From: Natronolimnobius sp. AArcel1
GTDB lineage: Archaea > Halobacteriota > Halobacteria > Halobacteriales > Natrialbaceae
Reading direction: 5' to 3'
Assembly: GCF_011043775.1 (NCBI RefSeq)
Contig: NZ_JAAKXY010000001.1
Coordinates: forward strand, 349,617-413,616
Length of the DNA stretch: 64,000 nucleotides
Shown here: positions 52,707 through 60,816 of the stretch, in pieces
Position numbering within the stretch: the first letter of the stretch is position 1
Layout: each line of letters starts with the position of its first letter
Notes under the pieces: model-generated
Told to the model about the DNA's origin: nothing
Databases searched by the model: none
Seen by the model: only the letters and a program-made list of their open reading frames with translations
Made by a program: the position numbers and the translations under genes

Positions 52707-55496
52707 ATGAAATATTCGAACGAGTATCGACGGGAAACGGAACTGAACGGCACGTGGCAGTTCGTCACGGACCCGAACAACAGCGGCGACGAACAGGCGT
52801 GGTACGAACCGGGCACCGAGTGGCCCGACCGCACACAGCCGGTCGAGGTTCCCCACGCCTGGCAGGAACTCGAGGCCTACCGGGAGTACACGGGAACGGC
52901 GTGGTATCGCCGGACGGTCGACCTCGAGTCCGGCGCTCTCGACAGCGACGAGCACGTTCGAGCATTGCTGCGGTTCGGTGCGGTCGACTACGAGGCGACG
53001 GTCTGGGTCAACGGCGAGCGACTCGGCTCGAATCGTGGTGGCTACCTGCCGTTCGAACTCGAGGCCACCGACGCGCTCGAGGACGGCGAGAACACCATCG
53101 TCGTCGCGGTCACCGACCCCGAGGACCTGCGCGAAATTCCACACGGCAAACAGGGCGAGCCCTGGTATCAGCGCGTCAGCGGCATCTGGCAGGATGTGAC
53201 GCTTGCCCTCGTCCCGGAAACGCGGGTCAAGACGATGCGTGCCACGCCAGACCTCGAGACAGATAGCGTCGCTATCGACCTCGAGACGACTGCAACGGCG
53301 ACCGACAATATCACGGCAAGCGTGGTCGTCTCGCGTGACGGCTCAGACGTTGTCAACGCCGAAACGTCACTCGAAGCAGATGGCACAGCGACGGTCACGC
53401 TCGAGATCGACGACCCAGACTACTGGACGCCGGAAGAGCCAGCGTTGTACGACGTTCGCGTGGATCTCGAACACACCGACTCCGGCGAGGTGTGCGATCA
53501 GCACACCGACTACTTCGGGATGCGTTCCGTTGAGTCCCGAAACGGCCGTATCTACCTGAACGGCGAGCTCTATTTCATCCGGGGCGCACTCGAGCAAGGC
53601 TACTACCCCGAGACACTGTACCGGCCGCTCGGCGACGACTGGTTCGAAACTGAGGTACAACTCGCGAAAGACCTCGGCTTCAACCTCCTGCGAAAGCACA
53701 TCAAGCCGGCCCATCCCGACTTTCTCGAGCAGGCAGACCGACAGGGGCTGCTCGTCTGGGAGGAGCCGGCAAATCCGACAGTCCATAGCGAGCGCTCGAA
53801 ACGCGAGGTACGCGAGCAACTCGAAGGAATGCTCGAGCGCGATTACAACCGGCCGAGCGTCGTCATCTGGAGTATCTACAACGAGGAGTGGGGGATCGGC
53901 AACCCGCAGGGGCTGGACGTCGAGACCTCGCTCTGGGAAAACGAGTCGAAACAGCAGTATCTTGCCGACCTGTACGACGAGACGAAACAGCGCGATCCGA
54001 CGCGACTCGTCTGCGATAACTCGGGGTGGGCCCACGTCGCCACCGACGTCAACGACTACCACCGATATTTCGTCAGCCCGGACCGTGCGGAGGCGTGGGC
54101 AGCCGATCTGGACCGAATCCGCGACCAACCCGAGGAAAACTACGCAGCGACCGAAACCGACCCGCAGGACGCACCAATTGTAATCTCGGAGTTCGGCACG
54201 TGGGGACTGTGTGACGCGCCGGCAATCGAAGCCCCCTACGAGGGCCAGCCGCCCTGGCTCGACTACGAGTTTCTCGAGGAGGGGCTGAAACGACCCGAGG
54301 GCTACCGCGAGCGCTTCGAGGAGACCTCGCTTTCTGCTGCCTTTGACTCCTTTGAGGAACTGGTCGAGGCGTGGCAGTGGCGACAGCTGCGCTCGAACGT
54401 GGACGTGATCGCTCAGATGCGCACTCGAGACGAAATTTCGGGCTACGTCATCACCGAATTCTCGGATATCGAGTGGGAGTTCAACGGCATCCTTGATTAC
54501 CGCCGAAACCCGAAGACTGTCACGGACCGGTTCGCTCAAATCAACGCTCCCATCGCTGTCTTCCTCGAGTTCGACTCACGCGTCGTCTGGGATGACGGCA
54601 CGATCACAGCGGATGCCGTGATCGTCAACGACACGGACGAGCACCTCGAGGAGACGCTCTCGTGGCAGTGTGGTGACCACACCGGACAGCAGACGGTTAC
54701 AGTTGACCCAGCCTCGACAACTCGCCTCGAGTCAGTTATCGCGGTCGACGCGGCTGCGGTGACGGATCGTTCGACGGCGACGACGACCGTGACAGCAACG
54801 CTCGAGTACGGAGAGGTTCGAACCGACGGAACGGTGACCGTCGTCTCCAACGCAGCAGTCAACGAGGGCCGCCGTTCGGCCGAGAGCGCAGACACGTCGA
54901 TCTACGTCGGGCCGGCGCTGCGACCGGCGATTGAGAATACACTCGAGGGCCGCGGTGTAACCATCGTCGACGACCTCACTGACACCGGTGGCACTGGCGT
55001 TGACCTCGCGATTGTGAGTGAAACGACGGATGCAGTGCTCGAGTACGCCGACGATGGCGGGGACGTGCTCCTCCTCGCGAATCGCGAGGGCACCGTGGCC
55101 GACGAGACGGTCTTCGACTATCGTGAGTTGCCCGAAGACGAAAGCTGGAATCTCGTCGCCTCCCTGCTGTACACCGTCGACAACGACTTCGAGGCGCTGC
55201 TTGGCCGAGTTCCAGGTTGGGAACTCGAGGGGCTGTATCCGTACACCGTCGCGACGAACGTTCCTGCCGAAGACGTCGACGTAGGCTCGATTGAGGGCTG
55301 GCTAGCGAACCCCTCTGCCACGATCGCGAGCCGACAGTATGGTGCTGGGAGCGTCCACCTCTGTACGTTCCGACTCGCCGACGCGCTCGCTGACTCAGAG
55401 TCTGGCACGGAGCCCGAAGTGGATGCCACTCAGAACGATCAGCCAATGGCATCGCTTCTCCTCGAGCGGGTACTCGAAACCGCCCTCGAAGCGTAA
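52707..55496 (+). CDS. Glycoside hydrolase family 2 (beta-glucuronidase/beta-galactosidase type)
   Basis: 929 residues from the ATG at 52707, in frame after the ATPase stop. Sugar-binding jelly roll (WQFVTDPNNSGDEQAW, VWVNGERLGSNRGGYLPFELE), an Ig-like domain, a TIM barrel with LRKHIKPAHPDFLEQADRQGLLVWEE, acid/base Glu393 in IWSIYNEEWG and nucleophile Glu495 in VISEFGTWG, then extra beta domains to the C-terminus. No signal peptide, so it acts on imported oligomers. The barrel motifs fit the wide GH2 group; galactoside, glucuronide or arabinoside substrates remain possible. It is the last gene of the transporter operon. Confidence 0.88.
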   Translation: MKYSNEYRRETELNGTWQFVTDPNNSGDEQAWYEPGTEWPDRTQPVEVPHAWQELEAYREYTGTAWYRRTVDLESGALDSDEHVRALLRFGAVDYEATVWVNGERLGSNRGGYLPFELEATDALEDGENTIVVAVTDPEDLREIPHGKQGEPWYQRVSGIWQDVTLALVPETRVKTMRATPDLETDSVAIDLETTATATDNITASVVVSRDGSDVVNAETSLEADGTATVTLEIDDPDYWTPEEPALYDVRVDLEHTDSGEVCDQHTDYFGMRSVESRNGRIYLNGELYFIRGALEQGYYPETLYRPLGDDWFETEVQLAKDLGFNLLRKHIKPAHPDFLEQADRQGLLVWEEPANPTVHSERSKREVREQLEGMLERDYNRPSVVIWSIYNEEWGIGNPQGLDVETSLWENESKQQYLADLYDETKQRDPTRLVCDNSGWAHVATDVNDYHRYFVSPDRAEAWAADLDRIRDQPEENYAATETDPQDAPIVISEFGTWGLCDAPAIEAPYEGQPPWLDYEFLEEGLKRPEGYRERFEETSLSAAFDSFEELVEAWQWRQLRSNVDVIAQMRTRDEISGYVITEFSDIEWEFNGILDYRRNPKTVTDRFAQINAPIAVFLEFDSRVVWDDGTITADAVIVNDTDEHLEETLSWQCGDHTGQQTVTVDPASTTRLESVIAVDAAAVTDRSTATTTVTATLEYGEVRTDGTVTVVSNAAVNEGRRSAESADTSIYVGPALRPAIENTLEGRGVTIVDDLTDTGGTGVDLAIVSETTDAVLEYADDGGDVLLLANREGTVADETVFDYRELPEDESWNLVASLLYTVDNDFEALLGRVPGWELEGLYPYTVATNVPAEDVDVGSIEGWLANPSATIASRQYGAGSVHLCTFRLADALADSESGTEPEVDATQNDQPMASLLLERVLETALEA

Positions 55497-55513
55497 CTCA
55501 CTCGAGACGTGAT

Positions 55514-55529
55514 AACTATTATAATAGTT
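55514..55529 (+). promoter_or_regulatory. Palindromic TATA promoter of the GH51 gene
   Basis: AACTATTATAATAGTT is a perfect 16-base palindrome whose first decamer equals the promoter cores at 19951 and 41860. It is centred 25 bases before the ATG at 55547. The symmetry could permit two-way initiation or create a repressor site over the TATA box. Confidence 0.6.
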
Positions 55530-55546
55530 GGCTATGAATTTATGGC

Positions 55547-57961
55547 ATGGCGGATCAACACGATCGTTCCGTACCGACGAGGTCGACGTATCGACGACAG
55601 TGCCTTGGACTGCAGGCCACAGCCCTTGCAGGCCTTGTAGCCGGCTGTAGCGAACTCGGGTCGGACGACACCGACAGCGACGACCATGCTGCGGACGGCG
55701 ATGACGACGACTCGAGTGAGAGTGACGACGATGACCATCCAGCGTCGTTCGAGACAACTATCGCCGTTGATCCGGACGAGCAAAACGACCGAGACGTTCC
55801 ACGGACGCTATTCGGCCGCTTCGCTGAACACTACGGCGATCACGAGATCTACCCCGGCATCTACGCTGAGTACGTGACGAACACGTCTTTCGTCGCCTGG
55901 GGACAGGTTCAATCAGATATTCCGTCTCACGTCTACGGCTTCGACGATGTCGGCGAGTACGACGATATCCCATTCCCATGGGAACCGATCGGCGACGCCG
56001 CCTTTGCACTGCCAGACGACGGTGGTGTCCGTGGCCTCGAGGATTGGGACTCAGATGGCGGCTGGCCCGAGGTCGACCAGGAGCCACAAAACGCCTTCCA
56101 GCGACTCGAACTCGAGGACGAAACTGCAGGGCTGCGCCAGCAGATTCCCCTTCCAGACTGGCGGACGCTCACCTACGAGTTCGCCATCTCTGCTCGCAGC
56201 GAGGACCTTGAGGCGCTCGAGGTTCGACTGACAGCACCCGACGGCGACGAACTCGCAAGCGAGACAGTCGACGGACTTGCCGCTGACTGGCAGCGCTTCG
56301 AGGGCGCCGAACTCGCGCTCGAGGCCGAAAGCGGGAGTCAACTCGAGGGCGGCGCACAGGGTGATTTCGCCTCGCCGTACGGGGAGTACGTCCTCGAGAT
56401 CGTTGCGGAGGGAACGGGAACGCTCGATCTTGACTGGGTGTCGCTCATGCCAGATGACGCGGTCGAAGGGAAATTTAACCCGACGACGATAGACCTGATG
56501 GACGACCGGAACGTCTCGTTGTTGAAATGGCCCGGTGGCAACGTCACGAGTACCTACCTGTGGGAAGACGGTGTGGGTCCCATCGAGGAGCGACCGATTC
56601 GGCCGAACGTGGTCTGGAATGGGCTCGATCCGAACCTAATGGGCACCGCAGAGTACGTCGAGTTCTGCGAGCTCACAGATGTCGAACCGACAATTACGGT
56701 CGGCGTCACCGTCGATGATCCTGAGCGGGAGTTCCAGCCACCCGAGCCGATCACGCCCGAAGACGCAGCCAACTGGGTCGAGTACTGTAACGGTGATACG
56801 AATACCGAGTACGGTGCGTTGCGTGCCGAACACGGCTACGAAGAGCCGTTCGATATCGAGGTCTGGGAGGTTGGTAACGAGGTCTGGGGCGACTGGCAAG
56901 CCGGTGGCACCCACGACGGCGGCGCCTTTGCCGAGCGCGCCCTCGAGTTTATCGACGCGATGACGGCCGTTGATGACTCGATTACGGTGATTCCAGACGG
57001 TCTGGACCCGATGTACGGCGATGAGGATTTGCCCGACCCGGAGGGCTGGAACGACGCCCTCTTCGAAATCGTCGGCGAGGAAATGGATGGTATCGGCATG
57101 CACCGGTACAATTGGGGCATTCGCGACGAGGACCCCGGCAGCGTCGAAGCGTGGAAAGACGACAATGATGCCGACGCGCTCGACTACAACGAAGTCCTGC
57201 TCTCGTTCCCAACGCAGTTCGGCGAGCTTATCGATGAAACCGCTGTGCGAGCGGAAACAGAGTACGGCCTCGAGAATCTCGAGTTTTTCATCGGCGAGTG
57301 GGGTCTGTACCCAACAGTCGCCGACGGCGATCCGTGGCCGGGGATGCCAACAATGGCCGGCGCGTCCTACATCGCAGGGATGTTCAACGCGTTCATCCGG
57401 CAGAGCGACCGGCTCCGGCGAGCCAGCCACACGCACCTTCCCGTTCGCATGTTCCCACCAGAACACATCGATCACCCGGCCAACCCGAATCCACTCCTTC
57501 CGGTCGGGTACACGCTTTCGCTGTACGCCACCGTTTTCGACGGTGAACGAACCTGGCAAGTAATCGATACGTCAGTCGACGGCCTGACACGAGACCTCCC
57601 CGAAACTGGCGTTCGAATCCGCAAACAGGACGACGTCTCCTACGTCGACGTCACCGCGATTGCGACGCCCGATACTGACGCCTACTGTGCCTTCCTCACG
57701 AATCGAAACCTTCGCAGCGACGCCGACGTGACGCTCGAGGTTCCAGATGAATTCGACGATTCCGATGCGAGCGTCGTCATCCAGTACCCGACTGACGACC
57801 CGCACGACCCACAAGACGGCGTTGGTGACGCGCCTGAGACGTGGTACGACTGGAATGACCTCGAGAGCTACGCAATCGATGAGGACGAACAGACAGTCGA
57901 CGACGGAACGCTGTCTCTCTCGCTCGAGCCGTCAGCGGTCGCACGCGTCCGCCTCGAGTGA
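55547..57961 (+). CDS. Alpha-L-arabinofuranosidase, glycoside hydrolase family 51, lipoprotein
   Basis: 804 residues. N-terminus YRRQCLGLQATALAGLVAGC is a signal with lipobox (VAGC) after an Arg pair, then a highly acidic linker of about 40 residues, so the enzyme is displayed outside the cell. GH51 barrel: GRFAEHYGDHEIYPGIYAEYV, the inserted carbohydrate-binding jelly roll, LLKWPGGNVTSTYLW, acid/base Glu445 in VWEVGNEVWGDW and nucleophile Glu584 in FFIGEWGLY, then the C-terminal beta-sandwich. Removes arabinose from arabinan, arabinoxylan or RG side chains. Own promoter, so it is a separate unit from the transporter operon. Confidence 0.88.
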   Translation: MADQHDRSVPTRSTYRRQCLGLQATALAGLVAGCSELGSDDTDSDDHAADGDDDDSSESDDDDHPASFETTIAVDPDEQNDRDVPRTLFGRFAEHYGDHEIYPGIYAEYVTNTSFVAWGQVQSDIPSHVYGFDDVGEYDDIPFPWEPIGDAAFALPDDGGVRGLEDWDSDGGWPEVDQEPQNAFQRLELEDETAGLRQQIPLPDWRTLTYEFAISARSEDLEALEVRLTAPDGDELASETVDGLAADWQRFEGAELALEAESGSQLEGGAQGDFASPYGEYVLEIVAEGTGTLDLDWVSLMPDDAVEGKFNPTTIDLMDDRNVSLLKWPGGNVTSTYLWEDGVGPIEERPIRPNVVWNGLDPNLMGTAEYVEFCELTDVEPTITVGVTVDDPEREFQPPEPITPEDAANWVEYCNGDTNTEYGALRAEHGYEEPFDIEVWEVGNEVWGDWQAGGTHDGGAFAERALEFIDAMTAVDDSITVIPDGLDPMYGDEDLPDPEGWNDALFEIVGEEMDGIGMHRYNWGIRDEDPGSVEAWKDDNDADALDYNEVLLSFPTQFGELIDETAVRAETEYGLENLEFFIGEWGLYPTVADGDPWPGMPTMAGASYIAGMFNAFIRQSDRLRRASHTHLPVRMFPPEHIDHPANPNPLLPVGYTLSLYATVFDGERTWQVIDTSVDGLTRDLPETGVRIRKQDDVSYVDVTAIATPDTDAYCAFLTNRNLRSDADVTLEVPDEFDDSDASVVIQYPTDDPHDPQDGVGDAPETWYDWNDLESYAIDEDEQTVDDGTLSLSLEPSAVARVRLE

Positions 57962-57993
57962 GTGACGAGGGTCGAATCAGGAACCAGTTGAAT

Positions 57994-58095
57994 TCAATCA
58001 GCGCCGTGTTTTGGCGTGAATCCGCACTGTTTGCAGACCAGCGTCGGTGCACCGGCCGGGACCGCCTGCGAGCAGCGTGGGCATGTGTATTCCAT
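57994..58095 (-). CDS. 33-residue zinc-ribbon protein
   Basis: A complete frame ATG at 58095 to TGA at 57994-57996. Two Cys pairs, CPRC (5-8) and CKQC (21-24), with a GFTPKHG tail: the pattern of the small CPXCG zinc-finger proteins known from haloarchaea such as Haloferax volcanii. TTTTAGTAA on the minus strand is centred 26 bases before the ATG, as for a leaderless gene. It would bind one zinc ion. Such small proteins are conserved and have been tied to stress, motility or biofilm phenotypes, but this one's role is unknown. It converges on the GH51 gene. Confidence 0.8.
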   Translation of the reverse strand: MEYTCPRCSQAVPAGAPTLVCKQCGFTPKHGAD

Positions 58096-58838
58096 ATGAG
58101 CGATCAGTATCGCGGATTACTAAAACGTTGCTACGACAATTGTCGAACATTTGTGACGGGTAGTTTTCCGGGTCTCGAACGTGGACACGACTCCAGTCCC
58201 ACATGGTAGAACAATCCCTTAGAGCTATACAGAACAGCCTTCCAGGATAGAACTCAAGGATTCACTCACGCCGGTGAGCCGTTGTTTGAATAGACAGGGA
58301 TCCGACGGTCGCTAAGCACGACTGTCTCCCCTAATGGGCGAACAGACGACGAGACGTGGCCACACAACACGTTCCTCGCTTGCCGAAATTCATTTTTCTA
58401 ATCATGCGATTCGAGTTGGTCACTACACGATGGCTACAACTGCATCCAGTATACGAAATGTTGGCGTCGACCTACGGAAACGACTAAAAAACGGCTTTAC
58501 ACACCGTCTCACTATCGCACATGGCGGTATCCGTTCTCGACTGGGAGTGACTCGAGCGAGAATTTAAATTACACACATATGGTTGTAAATGTCGGGCCTG
58601 TCACCGTTGCCGATGGAACCGACACCGTGCTTGCCGGCCGCTCGTTTCGAGATGGTCGACGAGCCAGCGTAACGCAGTAGAGATGCTTATCGGGATCGTC
58701 TCACTGTTGTTCCCCAGTATAACTACCAATTCAAATAGTATCACTAAAATTGTACCCTATTGCAGTACGATGATTGATAGGCTCAAACTAAGTGCGGAGT
58801 GAAACCTAGTAACAAACCCACAGATTCGGCATTCTCCA
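58096..58838. other. Gene-poor stretch, partly AT-rich
   Basis: No convincing gene in 743 bases. The left edge carries the zinc-ribbon promoter. A 33-codon frame at 58579-58680 (starts MVVNVGPVTVADGTDTVLAG) has halophile-like composition but no partner or promoter and may be a gene scrap. From about 58690 the DNA becomes AT-rich. No tRNA or CRISPR pattern seen. Confidence 0.5.
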
Positions 58839-59078
58839 TCAATAACGTTCTCTTATATGACCAATATTGATTGAAACTCTAGAGTTATACTGTGATTCCT
58901 CCTCAGAAATGGTTTTTGCCAAGTTTACGTCTGTGACAGGGACACGCCCATCGTATTCGGGGTTATACAACCGTATTGATGCGATAATCGCAGTTTTCCC
59001 GCCAATACTCTTGCGAATCTCCGGGCCGGTCAACTGGGAGATTTTCTCGGGAAAACTAATACTATACTGATGTTTCAC
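58839..59078 (-). CDS. Possible 79-residue protein of unknown family in AT-rich DNA
   Basis: GTG start at 59078 to TGA at 58839. The sequence is balanced and protein-like (FPEKISQLTGPEIRKSIGG, RVPVTDVNLAKTISEEE) but less acidic than neighbouring proteins, and GC is clearly lower, which suggests recent transfer or decay. AAATACT about 23 bases upstream is only a weak TATA candidate. It may be the remains of a longer foreign gene. Confidence 0.3.
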   Translation of the reverse strand: MKHQYSISFPEKISQLTGPEIRKSIGGKTAIIASIRLYNPEYDGRVPVTDVNLAKTISEEESQYNSRVSINIGHIRERY

Positions 59079-59250
59079 ACCGTATATCTAAATAGCAGTA
59101 TTTCTCTGCTCTCGTGTCTGTCGGTCCCTACCGTCTCCGCATTGAGGGCGGGCCGGTTCCGCAGCTGCCAAAATATGTTTTGTGAAAGAATACAATTCCA
59201 ATCCAAACAGCCCCGTTCGTCGACCTCGAGACGAAACGAGGCGACACCTC

Positions 59251-60231
59251 TTAGAGTCGGTCGATAATCGCGTTGGTCACGTCTTCGGTCGAAGCATCGC
59301 CGCCCAGATCAGCCGTTCGTGGTCCTTCCTCGAGCGTGGCCTCGACGGCGTTGTGGACTGCCTGCCCCTCCTCGTCGTAGCCGAGGTACTCGAGGAGCAT
59401 AGCGGCTGAAATGATTGTTGCAGCGGGGTTTGCGACGCCCTCGCCGGCGATATCGGGGGCGGTACCGTGGACGGGTTCGAACAGCGCGCGCTCGGAGCCA
59501 ACGTTGGCGCTTGGAAGCAAGCCGAGGCCGCCGACGAGACCGGCCGCAAGGTCCGAAAGCACGTCGCCCGCAAGGTTCGGACAGACGATCACGTCGAACT
59601 GCTCGGGGTCGAGACAGACGCGGGTTGCGAAGGCGTCCATCAGCACCTCGTCGGCGTCGACGCCGTTTTCGTCGGCGACACGGGCAATCGTATCGCGGAA
59701 GACGCCGTCCGTCTCGCGCATGACGTTCGCCTTGTGCGCAATCGTGAAGCCGTCGTAGTCGTTGTCTTCGACGTACTCGCAGGCGAACTCTCCCAGATCC
59801 TCGGAGGCAGATTCGGTGACGACGCGGGTCAGCGTCGCAACGTCCTGCGTGAGCCGGTCTTCGATGCCCGAATAGACACCTTCGGTGTTCTCACGGAGGA
59901 AAACGAGATCAGTCTCGGGTCGCACCGCGTCGATGCCGGGGTAGGCTTTCGCGGGCCGAATGTTGACGTACGAGTCGACTGCGTCACGAAGCGGCAGGAT
60001 AACGTCAGCTGCGGTCTCGCCGGCTGCACCGAACAGCGTCGCGTCGGCCGAGGCCGCGAGATCGTACGTCTCCTGTGGCAGCGCCTCGCCAGTGTCTGCT
60101 TTGACCGCGTCGCCTGCGTCAGCCTCGACAAACTCGAAGTCGAGTTCGAGTGCCTCGAGGACGTCGACAGCGGCGGGAGTGACTTCCTGACCGATTCCGT
60201 CGCCCGGGATAACGGCGATTTCGTGAGTCAT
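59251..60231 (-). CDS. leuB: 3-isopropylmalate dehydrogenase
   Basis: 326 residues from the ATG at 60231 ([17 protein letters not shown]). Isocitrate/isopropylmalate dehydrogenase family: [14 protein letters not shown], the substrate and metal region [57 protein letters not shown] and [18 protein letters not shown]. Catalyses oxidative decarboxylation in leucine synthesis. leuC and leuD lie upstream on the same strand, so it is assigned to leucine rather than tartrate or isocitrate metabolism. It is separated from leuD by two unrelated genes. Confidence 0.9.
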   Translation of the reverse strand: MTHEIAVIPGDGIGQEVTPAAVDVLEALELDFEFVEADAGDAVKADTGEALPQETYDLAASADATLFGAAGETAADVILPLRDAVDSYVNIRPAKAYPGIDAVRPETDLVFLRENTEGVYSGIEDRLTQDVATLTRVVTESASEDLGEFACEYVEDNDYDGFTIAHKANVMRETDGVFRDTIARVADENGVDADEVLMDAFATRVCLDPEQFDVIVCPNLAGDVLSDLAAGLVGGLGLLPSANVGSERALFEPVHGTAPDIAGEGVANPAATIISAAMLLEYLGYDEEGQAVHNAVEATLEEGPRTADLGGDASTEDVTNAIIDRL

Positions 60232-60291
60232 GCTCCCATCTCGAGTGGGCGCCAAAAAGAGGGTATCGATGTGTGCGAGCAACTGGTCGGA

Positions 60292-60741
60292 TTATCGCTC
60301 GAACTCTCGGCTGCGGGATCGGTCGGTGTCGTAGTCAGACGAACCATACGAACTCGAGTGGCCGCCGGACTCGCGGTCGACGTACTCTCCGATGCGGCGT
60401 TCGTATTCTTCTTCCGAAATCTCGCCGCGGACGTACTGCTCGGTGAGGCGGTCCTGTGGACTTTGCGGGGTCGATGTCTCAGGACTGCTCCCACCGAGTG
60501 AGTCGAGGCCGTAGTTGCTCGCGTTGCTCATCGAATCCTTATTGCGGAGATACGCGACTGCGAGGTAGATGAGTGCGCCAAGCACCAGGATTGGGATGAG
60601 CGCCATCAGCAGGCCAACGACGGCGGAGACGATTGCCGAGACAATCGTAATCACCACCATCAGCGCAATGAGTCCGACGATCCCCCAGAGTAGTATCTCG
60701 GTGAGCGTACTGGCCGCACGAGTATCGGATCGCCACTCCAT
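60292..60741 (-). CDS. SHOCT-domain membrane protein
   Basis: 149 residues from the ATG at 60741 (MEWRSDTRAASTLTEILL). Two closely spaced hydrophobic stretches (about 15-60), a linker, then the short C-terminal SHOCT helix pair (QDRLTEQYVRGEISEEEYERRI) and a Ser/Asp/Arg tail. SHOCT domains are small oligomerisation modules. Common among haloarchaeal membrane proteins; function unknown. 60 bases before leuB on the same strand. Confidence 0.8.
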   Translation of the reverse strand: MEWRSDTRAASTLTEILLWGIVGLIALMVVITIVSAIVSAVVGLLMALIPILVLGALIYLAVAYLRNKDSMSNASNYGLDSLGGSSPETSTPQSPQDRLTEQYVRGEISEEEYERRIGEYVDRESGGHSSSYGSSDYDTDRSRSREFER

Positions 60742-60816
60742 GTCCGTAGAGGGGGCCAACAGACAGATAAAACTACGGTATGGATTCCTCACTGAGAAAT
60801 CACGATCCGAGACCAG

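Noticed and set aside
58334-58567. 77-codon frame downstream of GH51
   Set aside because: Basic, non-halophilic composition, no promoter or domain; likely random.
58579-58680. 33-codon frame in the gene-poor region
   Set aside because: No promoter at the right distance and no motif, unlike the zinc-ribbon gene nearby.
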